Part shown: one piece after another, positions 10,067 to 22,300 of the stretch | Numbering within the stretch: position 1 is the stretch's first letter | Layout of the letters: every line of letters starts with the position of its first letter | Assembly (NCBI GenBank): GCA_032622095.1 | Contig: CP136068.1 | Location: forward strand, 13,001,729-13,065,728 | Length of the DNA: 64,000 nt | Direction of reading: 5' to 3' | DNA from: Siphonodentalium dalli | Lineage: Eukaryota; Mollusca; Scaphopoda; Gadilida; Siphonodentaliidae | Translations under genes and position numbers: made by a program | Notes under the pieces: generated by a model | Told to the model about the DNA's origin: nothing | What the model saw: only the letters and a program-made list of their open reading frames with translations | The model's database searches: none

Positions 10067-12482
10067 GTAAATATGTAAATTTCAACAGAGAACGTGTGGA
10101 ATTTATTAATGGAATTATTACATGAGCACTTTTCAAAGTTTCTAAGCCCATGGCAATGGTCAGCGATGGACCAAAATTGACTTGAAATAAAATCATAAAT
10201 AGCCAATTCGAAAACATTTTCTCGCAACTACATCTATAGGCTGTACTAATATGACACTGAGGTGCAATGGGGAAACCCCGAGAGCAACACTCTTAACGAA
10301 CCTTGTTCGTTCTCAATGCATTAGCATAAAACAGTAACTGATTAATCGGGTAACATACTTGTACAGACGTTCATCATCGTATAGACATCGGCAACGAATG
10401 GGGTGGGGTTCGTTGTGAGTCACACATGCCTGCCTCATGAAATCATATTAGCTATATAAATTTTAATGATTAATTATAATTCAAAGATATGAATTACTGT
10501 TGCATTTGGTCGACTGAACAAGCGGAAGCGAGAGCCCAGTTATAACCAACAGTCCAGATTAACTACATACAATAATATAGGTATTAACGTACAGATAAAT
10601 GCCCACATAATGTTTTGGTGGCCAATTATTCTATACGGATTACGTGTTAATTGCTATTGATGGCAAGAACAACAAATATATATTAACCAGGTTCTAGAAC
10701 AGCTTTGTCCACAAGGTGATACATATACTCAGATTCACACGAAAGACTCCCCTTTATCGACCCAAAATTCATAAAAATTAAATACTAGCGAATACAGTTA
10801 CCCCCTTAATCCCCTGCATCGAGAGCAATAGCCTGGAACTTCATATCATATTCAAGCTCAGAACCATCCAGAACACATGTCGGACCCTCGGCAAAAACAA
10901 CTGGAACAGTTGAAATACATTTTTAGGAGCGTCCTATTTGAAATGGTTTATACTATAGAATATGTTATATATTATGTGCTGTGTATATTCGAACCTTAAG
11001 CGGACATTGAACTAACATGCATCAATATATTGATGCATATTGTCTACTTTCGTGTGGAATTGAGAACTCACTTGCCAATTATTTTGCCTAGTGACACAAA
11101 TTTTGACAACATATAAAATAGTTTTGTATTGTGCCCATTTTTGCAAGCGGTACCGCGAACCCAAGCATATCCAACAGTCCGAGTATCAGAAGCTGCACTA
11201 TGTCGAATTGTTTATGAGTGTTTATAGTCCGGGTTTCAGAAATGGGAATATCTTGACGCTGTTCTGATTGTTTATAGACCGGGCTTCATAAATGGGAATA
11301 TGTTGGATCTGTTCTGAGTAGTTATAGTCCGGGTTTCGGAAACGGGAATATGTTGAATCTTTTCTGAGTTAATATAATCCGGGTTTCAGACATGCAAATA
11401 TTTTAAATCTGTTCTGATTGTTTATGGGGAGAGTTTCGAACAGGCGTCAACTGTCTACTATATTCCTACGTATTGAAACGCAATCCCATTGTTCTCTCTC
11501 TAACATTAGTATCCCAATGATCAGCTTATCCACCAACATTGTACGTTTATTACGGGTCCGTGTTCGAATTGTCGATCACGTGGTAATTATCCTTTATTTT
11601 TAATTTGGTTTAAAATTGTTATTCCCACCCAGAATATAAATTAAAACGTAATATATCGGTGATACAAGCTATCTTGTCCATTATGTATAATATGGGAATG
11701 GATTTGGTTGTAAACCTATATGGCTTATATGTGCCGTCACCACATGTGATCGCATCATCCGTGGACATACATGTACTATAAAATAATAATATCGTTACAG
11801 TGACAGCAATCAATGTTCTGCTTCAGCATTTGGGTCACATGGTGTAGGTACGCTGTTCCGTCGTGACTTGTCGGAAGCGGGAAATAAATTGGTGTATTCC
11901 TGTGTCATGTTGCTCCGTGTCTAGTTTATATATGTCTGATATATACATACATTCTTATTTATACATACACAATTGTCTAATTTATACATTTCTAATTTAT
12001 CAAAAAACTACTTGCTACTGCACATCTAATTTATAAGCAATACACACATATATACACAACTTTTAGGTGCCACTTGTCGTATTAGTTTCTTCAGCTATCA
12101 TTCATCAATCCATATATTCATTATGCCCGAGTAGCATGTAGTTATTAGTAAAGAGTACCATATAGTCAGTACATATATTAGTTTTAAAATCGTTCGGCAA
12201 TAATTTTGAATATCTGGATTTGTTTAAATATAAACAATATTGTCACTCAGACTATTTGAAATATTGCCTTTAACTGCGCTCTCGGTTGTTGCTCTTTCCA
12301 AAAATCCAGAGAAACATTCGTATATGTGTCTACTGTACATAGGCCAAATGAATTTCGTAGTTAAATGAAACCACTTGGAACGATTTTAACATAACCTTGT
12401 TCTTTTTCGTTCTTATGAATTCAGGAATATTGTACTTGTATATCGATACATTTATAACTATTATTTAGTTTTCTTTATTCAG
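10067..12482 (+). other. Integrin intron
   Basis: No gene was seen. It holds the 56-bp tandem repeat at 11165-11440 (separate entry). 11930-12060 is a degenerate run of TATACATA/TCTAATTTAT motifs. The acceptor CTTTATTCAG ends at 12482. Confidence 0.5.
11165..11440. repeat. ~55-bp tandem repeat, 4-5 copies
   Basis: Units share GTTTATAGTCCGGGTTTCAG, then AAATGGGAATATGTTG, then a CTGTTCTGA block. Clear copies start near 11218, 11270, 11321 and 11373, with a partial copy at each edge. Confidence 0.8.
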
Positions 12483-12575
12483 GACAGAAGTATACTAGAA
12501 TTCGTAACAACTGGTCGGGTTAAACAACCCCAGAATGATTTCAGTGCCATATGGAATACAACAGTACAGGACATG
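12483..12575 (+). CDS. Integrin alpha, membrane-proximal calf-2 exon
   Basis: This exon encodes 31 residues in phase 0 (TTATTCAG|GACAGA; GACATG|GTGGGT). It includes SILEFVTTGRV and an NTT glycosylation sequon. It matches the last calf-2 strands before the membrane, where other integrin alpha chains read '..S.a.f.v...' followed by a threonine/asparagine-rich strand. It is too short to identify alone. The call rests on good splice sites, frame agreement and position between the Cys-rich exon and the membrane exon. A second donor at GTGG|GTATAA (12580) would break the frame. Confidence 0.7.
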
Positions 12576-14912
12576 GTGGGTATAAGCATATGGTGAAGTA
12601 TGATGGACCTTCGTGATGTTGTTGGCTCCTGTTGAATTGCTATGATGCTGGGGGGGGGGCAATAAACTGTCAAGAAAACGTTCCATTATATTTTTTTAAG
12701 TTGACATTTTGGCGGCCTCATCTCATCTGAATGAATTGAGAAGGAGCAGTTATGTGTATAATGAATTGAGGAGAATATATACTTACTTTTATAACATTAT
12801 AATACTAGTATTGGCTGTGCTTTTGAAAACATATCGTAATCCAGAACTTCTGTCGTTTCACTAAACCATGTCTCATAGACACTGCCGTTTTCTCAAATCA
12901 CTCGGATTAGTTGAACACTGCTAAAAATGACAACACACACGGAAATACAACGTAACTGTGCCATATCATCACCATAACAATTCAACAGAATGCACCAATA
13001 CCATAGCCATTTATCAATGCAAATTAGCTGTGACCTATAGTTGGCAGCTTCTCGCTATAAGGATTGCCGAATTGCGTAGCTCGTGGCAAACGTTTACTTC
13101 AATGGTACCATGAAACTAACATACGTCGCCATGTGTGTATTATATTATACGGTCTTCGTATATGGACGGAATGAAACAAAAATATGGCATCAAAACAAAA
13201 GCAACATAATAATTATGTATAATGTAATCATAAGCCGTCAATCCACGGAATACTGTAAAACAATTTATTACATGATCGTACCCTTATCCCATTCAATAAA
13301 CCCATTCTATAAATTGTGATATTAAACGTTCGTTTAATAACAGGAAATAGTGCCAGGTGACCTTTGACTTCCGGGTTGTCGTCTATTTACATTCCGTACG
13401 CTACGTCTCAAAATACTATGGCTTCCAACATTGTTCCAACAAACTATAATGAATGAAGTGTTTGAAAAGTTATGTCATTAAATATACGCCATTAAGTACG
13501 CCGCATTTCATCGCATGCCTTATAGAAGCCAATGTTAGTTTTGCGTCCCATTTGTTGATCTAAGTATGTTTTGTCGATGTTTTGGATCATGTAATAAATA
13601 GAATCTACAATTTGTCTTATCTACAATTTGGTGTCACACACTTTGCCAGTTTGGTTATTTCTCGATAACCTACATTTCTTGATAAATTTCCCGCTACAGA
13701 AATGACAGCAGCGCCGAGTTACCGCGCCTATACCGCGTGCCTAAACAATGTATACATGGAAACTTTTCGATGCTTCCTACCATTTAACATGAACTTTCGG
13801 TGCGGCATCAGAATTCCTTCTGACAAAAACCGTACTAGATGCTAATATTCAGACAAATCAACAAGATTGAACATTGCAAAGAAATTAAATTGAAACCAAT
13901 ACGGGTTTATTATACCGCGGTCGAATATATCAATCCCATGTGCAAGTTGCAGCTGCCCGATGCCACTCGATGCGTGATCAGTTGCGAATAGCCAATCAAA
14001 AACGCTAAATTGGCCACGCGATATCATCACTCGATGAACATCATTTTTGAGTGGTAGGTGTCTCTATTAACTTAACGTGTATTTTTCGTCCGAAATAGTC
14101 TCTTCCAACTTTTTGTGTGGTTCTCATGTGGAATGACGCATTAAATTATAAGAAATAACCCTAGTTTCGATTAAGGTTATGAGTTATAACCGAAACGTTT
14201 GAAGATAAATTTTCTATAGCTGCGCTACGCGCGTTGTAAAATTTATCTTCAAACTTTTTCGGTTATAACTGCATAACCTTAACCATTTGGAGAGTATCTG
14301 TAAAGTCATATGCATGACGTCATGAGTAAATTTAACGTCAACGTCATAACAATAATTATTAACAAGTTCGGGTCAAAAGGGTCCAATAATTCGTTTTAAT
14401 TTATGTGCATTTCTTATTAACATATGTTATCATACTCGATTGCGCTTATAAATTTGGGACATTATATTAATCAAAATAAGTCCTAAACAAATCATTTATA
14501 AATTTATTGAAGTTATGCCTACATAAAATAACACTTCCTGAAACGACAAATATGTCGTTATACTCCTCAACCGATAGACGACATATATGCCGTTCTACTC
14601 GCCAAAGGGTTAATCGAAACAAGAGTTATTTTTTAAATTGCAAAAGTAATGTTATTTGCTTCTAAACTAGTTATTTTCTAGGCGTTTGGCATATCTTCGT
14701 GTCAAAACAACGACTGTTTACAAGTTATGTTATATTTGATGAACAAACTCTGACTGTCATCAATTCCACATGGAGTATGTGTAATGTCATAAATTAGTTA
14801 CATGTATATATATTCCACCCCACCAATACGCTATATTACTATATAATTGTTATACTTGAATACTATTGTTTTATTCGTGCATATTGTAAATAAAGTTATC
14901 CATCATCCATAG
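12576..14912 (+). other. Integrin intron
   Basis: No gene was seen. It contains a run of ten G near 12650, a hairpin MITE at 14171-14282, and a short palindrome ACGACAAATATGTCGT near 14540. A donor-like AAAGGGTTAA near 14605 recalls piggyBac ends but has no partner. The acceptor CATCATCCATAG ends at 14912. Confidence 0.5.
14171..14282. mobile_element. Hairpin MITE (112 bp)
   Basis: Two ~43-bp arms are nearly perfect inverted copies: TTAAGGTTATGAGTTATAAC at the left edge mirrors GTTATAACTGCATAACCTTA at the right. Both continue through CGAAA and TTTGAAGATAAATTTT to a 24-bp GC-rich loop. Confidence 0.75.
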
Positions 14913-15032
14913 GCTAAAACGATGTTGTATCCAACGACAACCGGGAAGCAGGATGTTCCTATATGGATTGTGATACTTTCTGTTGTCGGAGGTCTACTGT
15001 TTCTTCTGCTTGGGATCGCATTTCTCTGCTAC
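14913..15032 (+). CDS. Integrin alpha, transmembrane exon
   Basis: This exon encodes 40 residues in phase 0 (CATAG|GCTAAA; TGCTAC|GTACGT, a near-consensus donor). After AKTMLYPTTTGKQDVPIW comes an uninterrupted hydrophobic run, IVILSVVGGLLFLLLGIAFL (20 residues), ending CY. This is the single membrane helix of an integrin alpha chain. The P-x-W just before the helix and the small-residue VVGG stretch inside it are common in the family and in helix packing with the beta subunit. Its end joins in frame to LGFFTR in the next exon, 9.6 kb away. Confidence 0.85.
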
Positions 15033-15829
15033 GTACGTACTAAACATGATATATTAGGTGTGAGTTCATGTGACAACCTGTAATAGGAATTTCAATGCGA
15101 TTCTCTGGATAACGGTACGCTAAACATTTGCTGGCGATAGGATATATGATAGGATAATGTTATTTACAATATACACACGGACATACAATTACAAATAAGT
15201 ATGATATTAATAAACTATACATGTATATTGTTAGGGGTAATATAATCATGGCTGACTGTCTTCCTATCACCCCTGAATGTGGTGACAGATTATACGATGA
15301 AGATGGCCTAATTAATTTGACTGTTTTTAGATTACGTTCATTGTGTGCAGACCTGTACAGACTGGATTGTAATAGGCTTTGTTAGGGCGATGGTACGAAA
15401 AGTGGTTCATGTGTATAGTAGGCACATAGTATTACTTAGTATTAGAGAATGAATACTATGAATATACATGTGTGAGTAGGACCGAGTAGGAATAATGCGT
15501 GTGAGGTTTTTTTGAATTTTTTTAATTAACTTAACTTAATTATATTTGAGTGAATGTTTTTTTGTATTTGTTAGCAGAAAATTATGTATCGTTTATGCAA
15601 TCCGGGCATCTTCGGTTTTTGCATCGAACGCTCGCTGAATAGGGGTTAATGATATCCGTTTTCGGAAGACATGTCTTGATTGTTTAGAGATATATTTACT
15701 TTCTAGGGAATTCAACATAAAGGCGAACTTAACACATGACGCGTCAAACATATCTAGCATGTCAGCCGGGGGGGGGGTTCGGACACGTTTGCCGGGGTGG
15801 GTAAGTGGTCGATGGGGCCTCCAAGTCTT

Positions 15830-16015
15830 TTTGACTGTTTTGGCTTAAAATTAAAATTTCATGATGACCAGACAAACCGTATAGCATGTATCCCATGATA
15901 ATTGATTGAATCTTGAAATCCAAGATGGCCGCTGACATGTTTTTTTGGCCGAATGATCCCAAAATGACTCGTTCCTATTTACATATCAATGTTAACATCC
16001 ATGACAAATAGGATG
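15830..16015 (-). repeat. Single reversed copy of the ~160-bp dispersed repeat
   Basis: Reading the - strand gives GCGGCCATCTTGGATTTCA, the GTCTGGTCATCATGAAATTT block and a TGTTAACAT..GGAACGAGTC block, in the order seen in the 51.2-54.2 kb array. Confidence 0.75.
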
Positions 16016-16375
16016 CACAGAAATTCATATACAACAGTTAATTCCCTCCCCCCCCCCGCATCTTTGTTTTAGTGTTAAAAGGGGGGTTGGTGTCCAAAAA
16101 TGGTCGGGAAAAAACTGCCGAAAACGGAAATAATTTGGACGCGGGCTGGGTGGGTCCCAACAAGGGTCGAAATGCAAAAATCAGCATATGCCTGAATGTT
16201 TGTCTGACCCCTCCTCCCTGTTCAGCCAGGTAAATGGTCATTTTTCGCTATGATTTCACTTTTGAATTTGTTTCTGGCATTAGAGCACTTGGCCTATTTA
16301 AAAAAAATCAAACTAACATTCAAGACGTGCATTTAACACATGATTATGAAGGATGTTCGGGTACTGTTTTAATTG

Positions 16376-16735
16376 TTGATGTCGTTGTGAATGGATATGT
16401 TGTGATGCTGTTGGTGATGCTGATGATGGTGATGATGATTATGACGATGGCGACGGTGCTGATGATCATGAAGTTGAAGCTATTTATGATGACGATGATG
16501 CCATGTTATTGATGATTATGACGATGATGATGATGACGATGATTGATGTTGCACACATATTGAAGACGACGATGATGGTGATGATGATGCTGATGATTAT
16601 GACGAAGACAACGACGACGATGATGATGATGATAATGATGATGGTGATTATGATGCTGATGACGATGACGACGACGCCAACGATGACAATGAGCATGATA
16701 ATCATGACGATGGTGATGACGATGTTTAAGATGAT
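16376..16735. repeat. GAT/GAC-type microsatellite
   Basis: Imperfect trinucleotide tract of GATGATGAC/GATGATTATGAC units. It creates methionine-rich + and isoleucine-rich - open frames, which are not genes. Confidence 0.9.
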
Positions 16736-16928
16736 GGTAGTGACGTCACTGTATATAGTAGGGAGGTCACTGTATATTGTATTCGTGAATCCTTTTCGTC
16801 GTTCTGTCTATATTTTGTATATAATTTCGTTTTCTCAATATCCATTCAAGCTATTAAATGGATCAGCGAATACAGCAATTCATTAACAAGATACACACGT
16901 ATTAAGGGCTTCGAAGTGGTTTCACACA

Positions 16929-16942
16929 ACATAACATACTGG
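16929..16942. repeat. 5' target-site duplication of the LINE
   Basis: ACATAACATACTGG occurs here and again at 23724-23737 immediately after the poly(A) tail, which brackets the LINE exactly. Confidence 0.9.
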
Positions 16943-17479
16943 GAGACTTACCTCCCTTAGGTGATCGACGGAGAATGTAAAAAATTGCTCTCGAGAATTC
17001 TCTCAGGAAAGCTTAATTATGGATGATAACCTATGTATAACATGAAATTCGATGGATATATAAAGTGTAGATGCCTGTGATACAACTATTGTAGTTTTAT
17101 GTCGTTATTGGAATGAACTGGCTGAACTTAAGTTGCAATGTCACCTAACTTCGAGGTATCGGTAATTTTGTCACGTGCGCCGGAGTGAATACTTGGCTGA
17201 ATTCTTTGGGCGACAGACTGACCTTTTATATAGAGCGTACTCACTCTTGGTTGAAAGAAAACTTATTCTGTCCTTAGACTGTACTCTAAATAGTTATAAA
17301 TATTAATATCTAGAGAGGGAAAAAAAGAGTTAAAGATGGACAAGAAAAATGAAAAAAAAAATAAACTTCCAGGTTCTGGCTCTGCTCCTAAGGATAAATC
17401 AAGGAACCCTTCTCGCGATAGATAACGAAATCCTGATAAAAAAAGACCACTAGAAGAAAGCTTTGGATCTGACACTTCA

Positions 17480-18325
17480 ATGGGCGAGACATTTCTTAAG
17501 TCGTTAAGTGAACAAATGTTGCAAATACAAAATCAAATGAATGAACTTGCAACTAAAAAGGACATTGATGTTACGGTAGAAAAAGTGGTGAATGCAAAAT
17601 TCGACGCTTGGAGAAGTGAATTTAAAGGAGAAATCGAAAAGACGTATGAAAAGTGGGAACGAAGAGTTGAAGTGATAGAGGAGGTGAACAAACAGACGCA
17701 AGAACAGTTACAACATATCCAGTTCGAGCACAAAGAGACGCAAGATGATTATATGGAAATGAAAAATACAGTTAATAACTTAACAAAGCAAATATCGAAA
17801 CAAGAGAATGAAATCAAAGTACTAAAATCCGGGCTGAATAATGCAGAGCAATACTCTAAGAAAGTTTGCTTACGGTTTCTTGGACTCAAGATTCGGGAAG
17901 GTGAAAATGAGGACACAATAACGGACAGAATATGTAATGTAGTAAATACCTCCCAAGTGAAAGTGAAAATATCACCTGCAGATATTGCAGCAGCTCACAG
18001 ACTTCCATCTATTAAAAACAAAATCGCCCCACCCTGTGTGGTTAAATTCAACCAATCTAAAGTTAGAAGGTTGGTTTTTGACATAAGGAAGGACACATTT
18101 GAGATAGCTGATGATGGCTCCAAGAGGGAAGTGAAAATTCGTGACCTGCTAACGAAGGATAACATGGACTTGATGGATAGACTATTCAACCACAGGGAAA
18201 TAAAATTTGCATTCCACAAATATGGGTTTATTTGGGCGAGGCTGCTTAATGGACGGAAGATAAAATTTGACATCAATGACGACATAGACGAAGTGATAAG
18301 AAAAGACTCAGAAAAACGAAAATAG
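17480..18325 (+). CDS. LINE ORF1 protein (coiled-coil, nucleic-acid binding)
   Basis: This is the ORF1-type protein that coats LINE RNA. 281 residues are open from 17480. Residues ~10-120 are charged and heptad-like, predicting a coiled coil used for trimerisation. From ~130 the sequence reads EQYSKKVCLRFLGLKIREGE, then IAAAHRLPS and PPCVVKFNQSKVR, the pattern of the RRM-like and C-terminal domains of L1/Tx1 ORF1 proteins. The natural start is probably the ATG at 17336, in the same frame with a lysine-rich leader, but a TAA at 17423-17425 interrupts it. The copy is therefore either translated from the ATG at 17480 or dead. No zinc knuckle was seen. Confidence 0.8.
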   Translation: MGETFLKSLSEQMLQIQNQMNELATKKDIDVTVEKVVNAKFDAWRSEFKGEIEKTYEKWERRVEVIEEVNKQTQEQLQHIQFEHKETQDDYMEMKNTVNNLTKQISKQENEIKVLKSGLNNAEQYSKKVCLRFLGLKIREGENEDTITDRICNVVNTSQVKVKISPADIAAAHRLPSIKNKIAPPCVVKFNQSKVRRLVFDIRKDTFEIADDGSKREVKIRDLLTKDNMDLMDRLFNHREIKFAFHKYGFIWARLLNGRKIKFDINDDIDEVIRKDSEKRK

Positions 18326-19364
18326 TTCTCAAAGTGATTAATAGAAAAACTGATTGGAATTAACATGTACTGTATATACTTTGTTAGGTAAAAATAAGAT
18401 ATTTGCGTGTTTATGGTAACCCACCGCCCCAATCTCAAATACTGAACCCAAAATTAATGTTCTTGATGTAGCCCTTTTTTGTTGCTGAACATTTTGTTCT
18501 AACAACTATCATTAATTTAGACATAAAAAAATAAATATATATTTCTATTTACAATTCAAATGCCCATGGTATATGTCTTGTATATGGATATATATATTTT
18601 ATTTAAATGGATATATTTTCAAACTCTTTTTTCTCATAATTCGAATTGTTTCTCCAAAAAAAATAATAAATAAATGAACATTATAAAAAGACATCTTGAT
18701 TCACGGGATGTGTGGTTTGCAACCTTTTATCTATGTGGGACCTAGTATTAGAAATACGTATTTATCGTATTGTGGCCACACTTTACTGGTTGAAAAGAGA
18801 AAGTTACTCTTCATCCAATTTTATTATTATATATCTACATATACCTAGTATAAGGCAGGAATTCTTTAAATTTGAGCCAACAATAATACATGTATTTGTT
18901 GGTATGAGTTATAAGTAGGCAGTACTTAGCATTTCATTTGCTAGGATTACACTATTTGATGTACACCCCCCTAATACTATATGGTATATACATGCAAGGG
19001 CATACACATTTTCAGTTCTTTTGCTCAATGATATATGGTATTATATCTTTAAATGTATTCATTATACTGCAATTAATTGCACAATTGCATAATTTTTCCA
19101 AGCTAGGGAATACAGGTCTTCGTTTGTGAGTTTTTTTTGTTTTGTTTTTTGTTTTTGGTTATCTTAATTAAATTTACATACCTGAGGAGAAATTTCGCTA
19201 TTTATATAAATGAATAAAAACCATAAAATACACCCAATCCTTCCTTCTCAAATAGCTTCAGTCTATCTCTATACTAACATCATTCTTATTATGAAATACA
19301 TAAATGTATACTATACAACTGTTTCCATTTGTCTGTTTGTCATATTTCAAATTTATATTATACC
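18326..19364 (+). other. LINE inter-ORF region
   Basis: About 1 kb of AT-rich sequence between ORF1 and ORF2 with short ORFs only. Nothing recognisable was seen; it is unusually long for an L1-type spacer. Confidence 0.5.
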
Positions 19365-22300
19365 ATGTCGATAGATATAATGTCTATGAACTGTCGGGGT
19401 CTGTGCAATCGCCAGAAGAGAAGAGATGTATTTGACTACTTAAAAAGTAAGAAATTTGACATAATCTGCTTACAAGATGTGCACTTCGGAAAAAATCAGG
19501 AAAATAATATAAAAATTGAATGGGGATACGAGTGTTACATTAACAGTTTTTCTACATCATCGAGAGGTGTCGCTATTCTACTCCGAAATTCTTTTGAATA
19601 TAAGATCCATGACATCAAGCGTGATGAAATAGGGAATTCTCTTTCGTTAGATATTGAAATTGAAAATAGGCGTTTTACATTATTAAATATATATGGGCCA
19701 AACACTGATCAACGTAAATTTTATGAAAAGCTTAGTGAATATATGGCCACCGTCGAGTCAAACTTTGTTGTATGTGGAGATTTTAATATAGTGCTTAACC
19801 AAAATCTTGATTCTGTGAACTATGTGAGACATAATAATCCTCTTGCTCATAAAGCTCTTTTGAAGGCTATGGATCGTAACGGTTTAGTTGATGTTTGGCG
19901 AGCATTAAATCCGGAAACAAAGCGTTATACATGGAGAAAGAAAACACCTATAAAACAAGCTCGATTAGATTACTTTCTTGTATCCGAATGCATGCTTTCA
20001 CTCACCAGAAAGGCAGATATACACCCAGGTTATAGGACAGATCATTCTATTATCTCATTAAAATTGAATTTGACAGAATTTACCCGTGGCCATGGATATT
20101 GGAAATTCAATAACTCTCTTCTGAAAAATACAGACTATGTCAATGAAATTAACAAATTAATTGAGACCATAGAATCTCAATATTTTGATGAAAAGGGAAA
20201 ACATCTAGAAATTAATGACCAACTTTTTTTCGAAACACTGCTTATGGAAATACGAGGTAAAACTTTAGAATTATCATCAAAAATTAAAAGAAAAAGAGTC
20301 AAAGAAGAAACTGAACTTATAGCTAAAATTGAAAAATTAGAAAAGGAAAATACTAATGAGACATTGGAACAGATGGAAAAATATCAAATTAGCTTAGAAG
20401 AAATAAGGAAACATAAACTAGAGGGGATGATGGTAAGATCTAGAGCAAAATGGATCGGCGAAGGAGAGAAACCGAGTAAATATTTTTTAAACATTGAAAA
20501 ACGACACTACACAAATAAATCTTTAACTATGCTACAAACACCAGATGGTGAAGTGTTAGAAAAACAAGAAGATATTTTAAATGAGGCATGCAAATATTAT
20601 GGTAAATTATATGAATCAAGAGAAGAGAAACTCTCTTCAAGAAATTTGACTGAATTCCTCAAATTAAATAATATAAACGACATGGAATTAAATAAACTTC
20701 CAAATATAATACACGCTAAACTAGATAGTCCAATATCTGATGTTGAAGCTTTAGAATTTTTGAAAAAAATGAAAAATAACAAAAGTCCAGGTTCGTCTGG
20801 CTTCTCAGTGGAATTCTATAAAATGTTTTGGGGCAAACTAGGTCATTTCTTAGTACGCTCTTTGAATTATGGTTTGGTCAGAGGGGAACTATCTGTAACA
20901 CAGAAACATGGCGTAGTAACTCTTTTACCAAAAGATAACAAACCACGACAGTTTTTAACAAATTGGAGGCCGATATCGCTTTTAAACGTAAGCTATAAGA
21001 TTTTGTCAGGAATTCTCGCTGCCCGTTTAAAACATGTTTTACCAAACTTGATAGATGAGGATCAAACAGGCTTCATACCTGGAAGATACATTGGAGAAAA
21101 CATTCGCTTAGTAGCAGATTTGATCCATATTACACAAAAAAAAAACATTCCTGGCCTCTTGTTGTTGCTTGATTTTGAGAAAGCTTTTGATTCTGTGTCA
21201 TGGACTTTTATGTCTCAGGTTATGAAGATTTTTAATTTCAGCAACACTTTCATAGGTTACATAGAAACTCTACATAGAGGAATCAGCTCAAATCTTAACA
21301 TTAATGGAAATGTGTCTCCATCTTTCATGATACACCGTGGTTGTAGACAAGGTGATCCAATATCACCATATATTTTTTTAATATGTGCAGAAGTATTAAG
21401 TATTGCAATAAGAAAATGTAAGAAAATAAAAGGGATTGAGATCGGTAAATATGAATTCAAAGTTAGTCAATATGCTGATGACACAACTTTATTTCTCAAT
21501 GGTGATGCACAGTCCCTGGACAGTACATTTGAGCTACTAGAATATTTTTACTATATATCTGGGCTAAAAATCAATTATAACAAAACTTTTGCAGTTTGGA
21601 TTGGAAGCAAACGTGATTGTACAGAAACTATATGTGACAAGTGGAAAATAAAATGGAACCCAGAAAACTTTCGGCTTCTAGGGATTAACTTTAACTTACT
21701 CAATGATGACTTATTTAATGCAAATTATGATAAAGTGATGAATGATATAGATAAAATTATAAATTCCTGGTCATGCAGAAATTTGACCCCACTTGGACGG
21801 ATAATTGTTGTGAAATCTCTTATTTTATCCAAGTTGTCATTTCTTTTTCAAACCTTACCTAACCCCAGTGTAGACTACATTAAAGAATTAACAAAGAAAA
21901 TCTACAAATTTATTTGGCAGAAAAAGCCTGACAAAATTTCACGAAGACAGCTACAACAAACCTACTCATTCGGAGGTTGCAAAATGGTTGATATAGAACA
22001 ATTCATGAATTCAATGAAAGCAATCTGGATGAAAAAACTTATTTTCCAAAATGGCAAATGGCAAAATCTATTAAAATGTTGTTTTAATAATCTTTCAGAA
22101 AACTGGTTTCTAGCAAGCCCTACAGCATTAACTAGACAAAGCAAAATCATATCTTGTAAATTTTGGGCCCATGTTATTGAAGCATGGGCAAAATTCTACA
22201 AGGCTATAATCCCTGAAACTCTTGACCATATAAACAGTAATAAATTGACGGATAATCCTAACATTACCGTCAAAGGTAAAATGTTAATGTCCCAGGTATT

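Larger units (their letters stand above)
15033..16942 (+). other. First part of the last integrin intron
   Basis: No gene was seen. It contains homopolymer C/G runs (15767-15776, 16047-16057), one inverted copy of the ~160-bp repeat (15830-16015) and a GAT/GAC-type microsatellite (16376-16735). Confidence 0.5.

Noticed and set aside
16234-16886. Methionine- and isoleucine-rich ORFs on both strands
   Set aside because: Produced by the GAT/GAC microsatellite.
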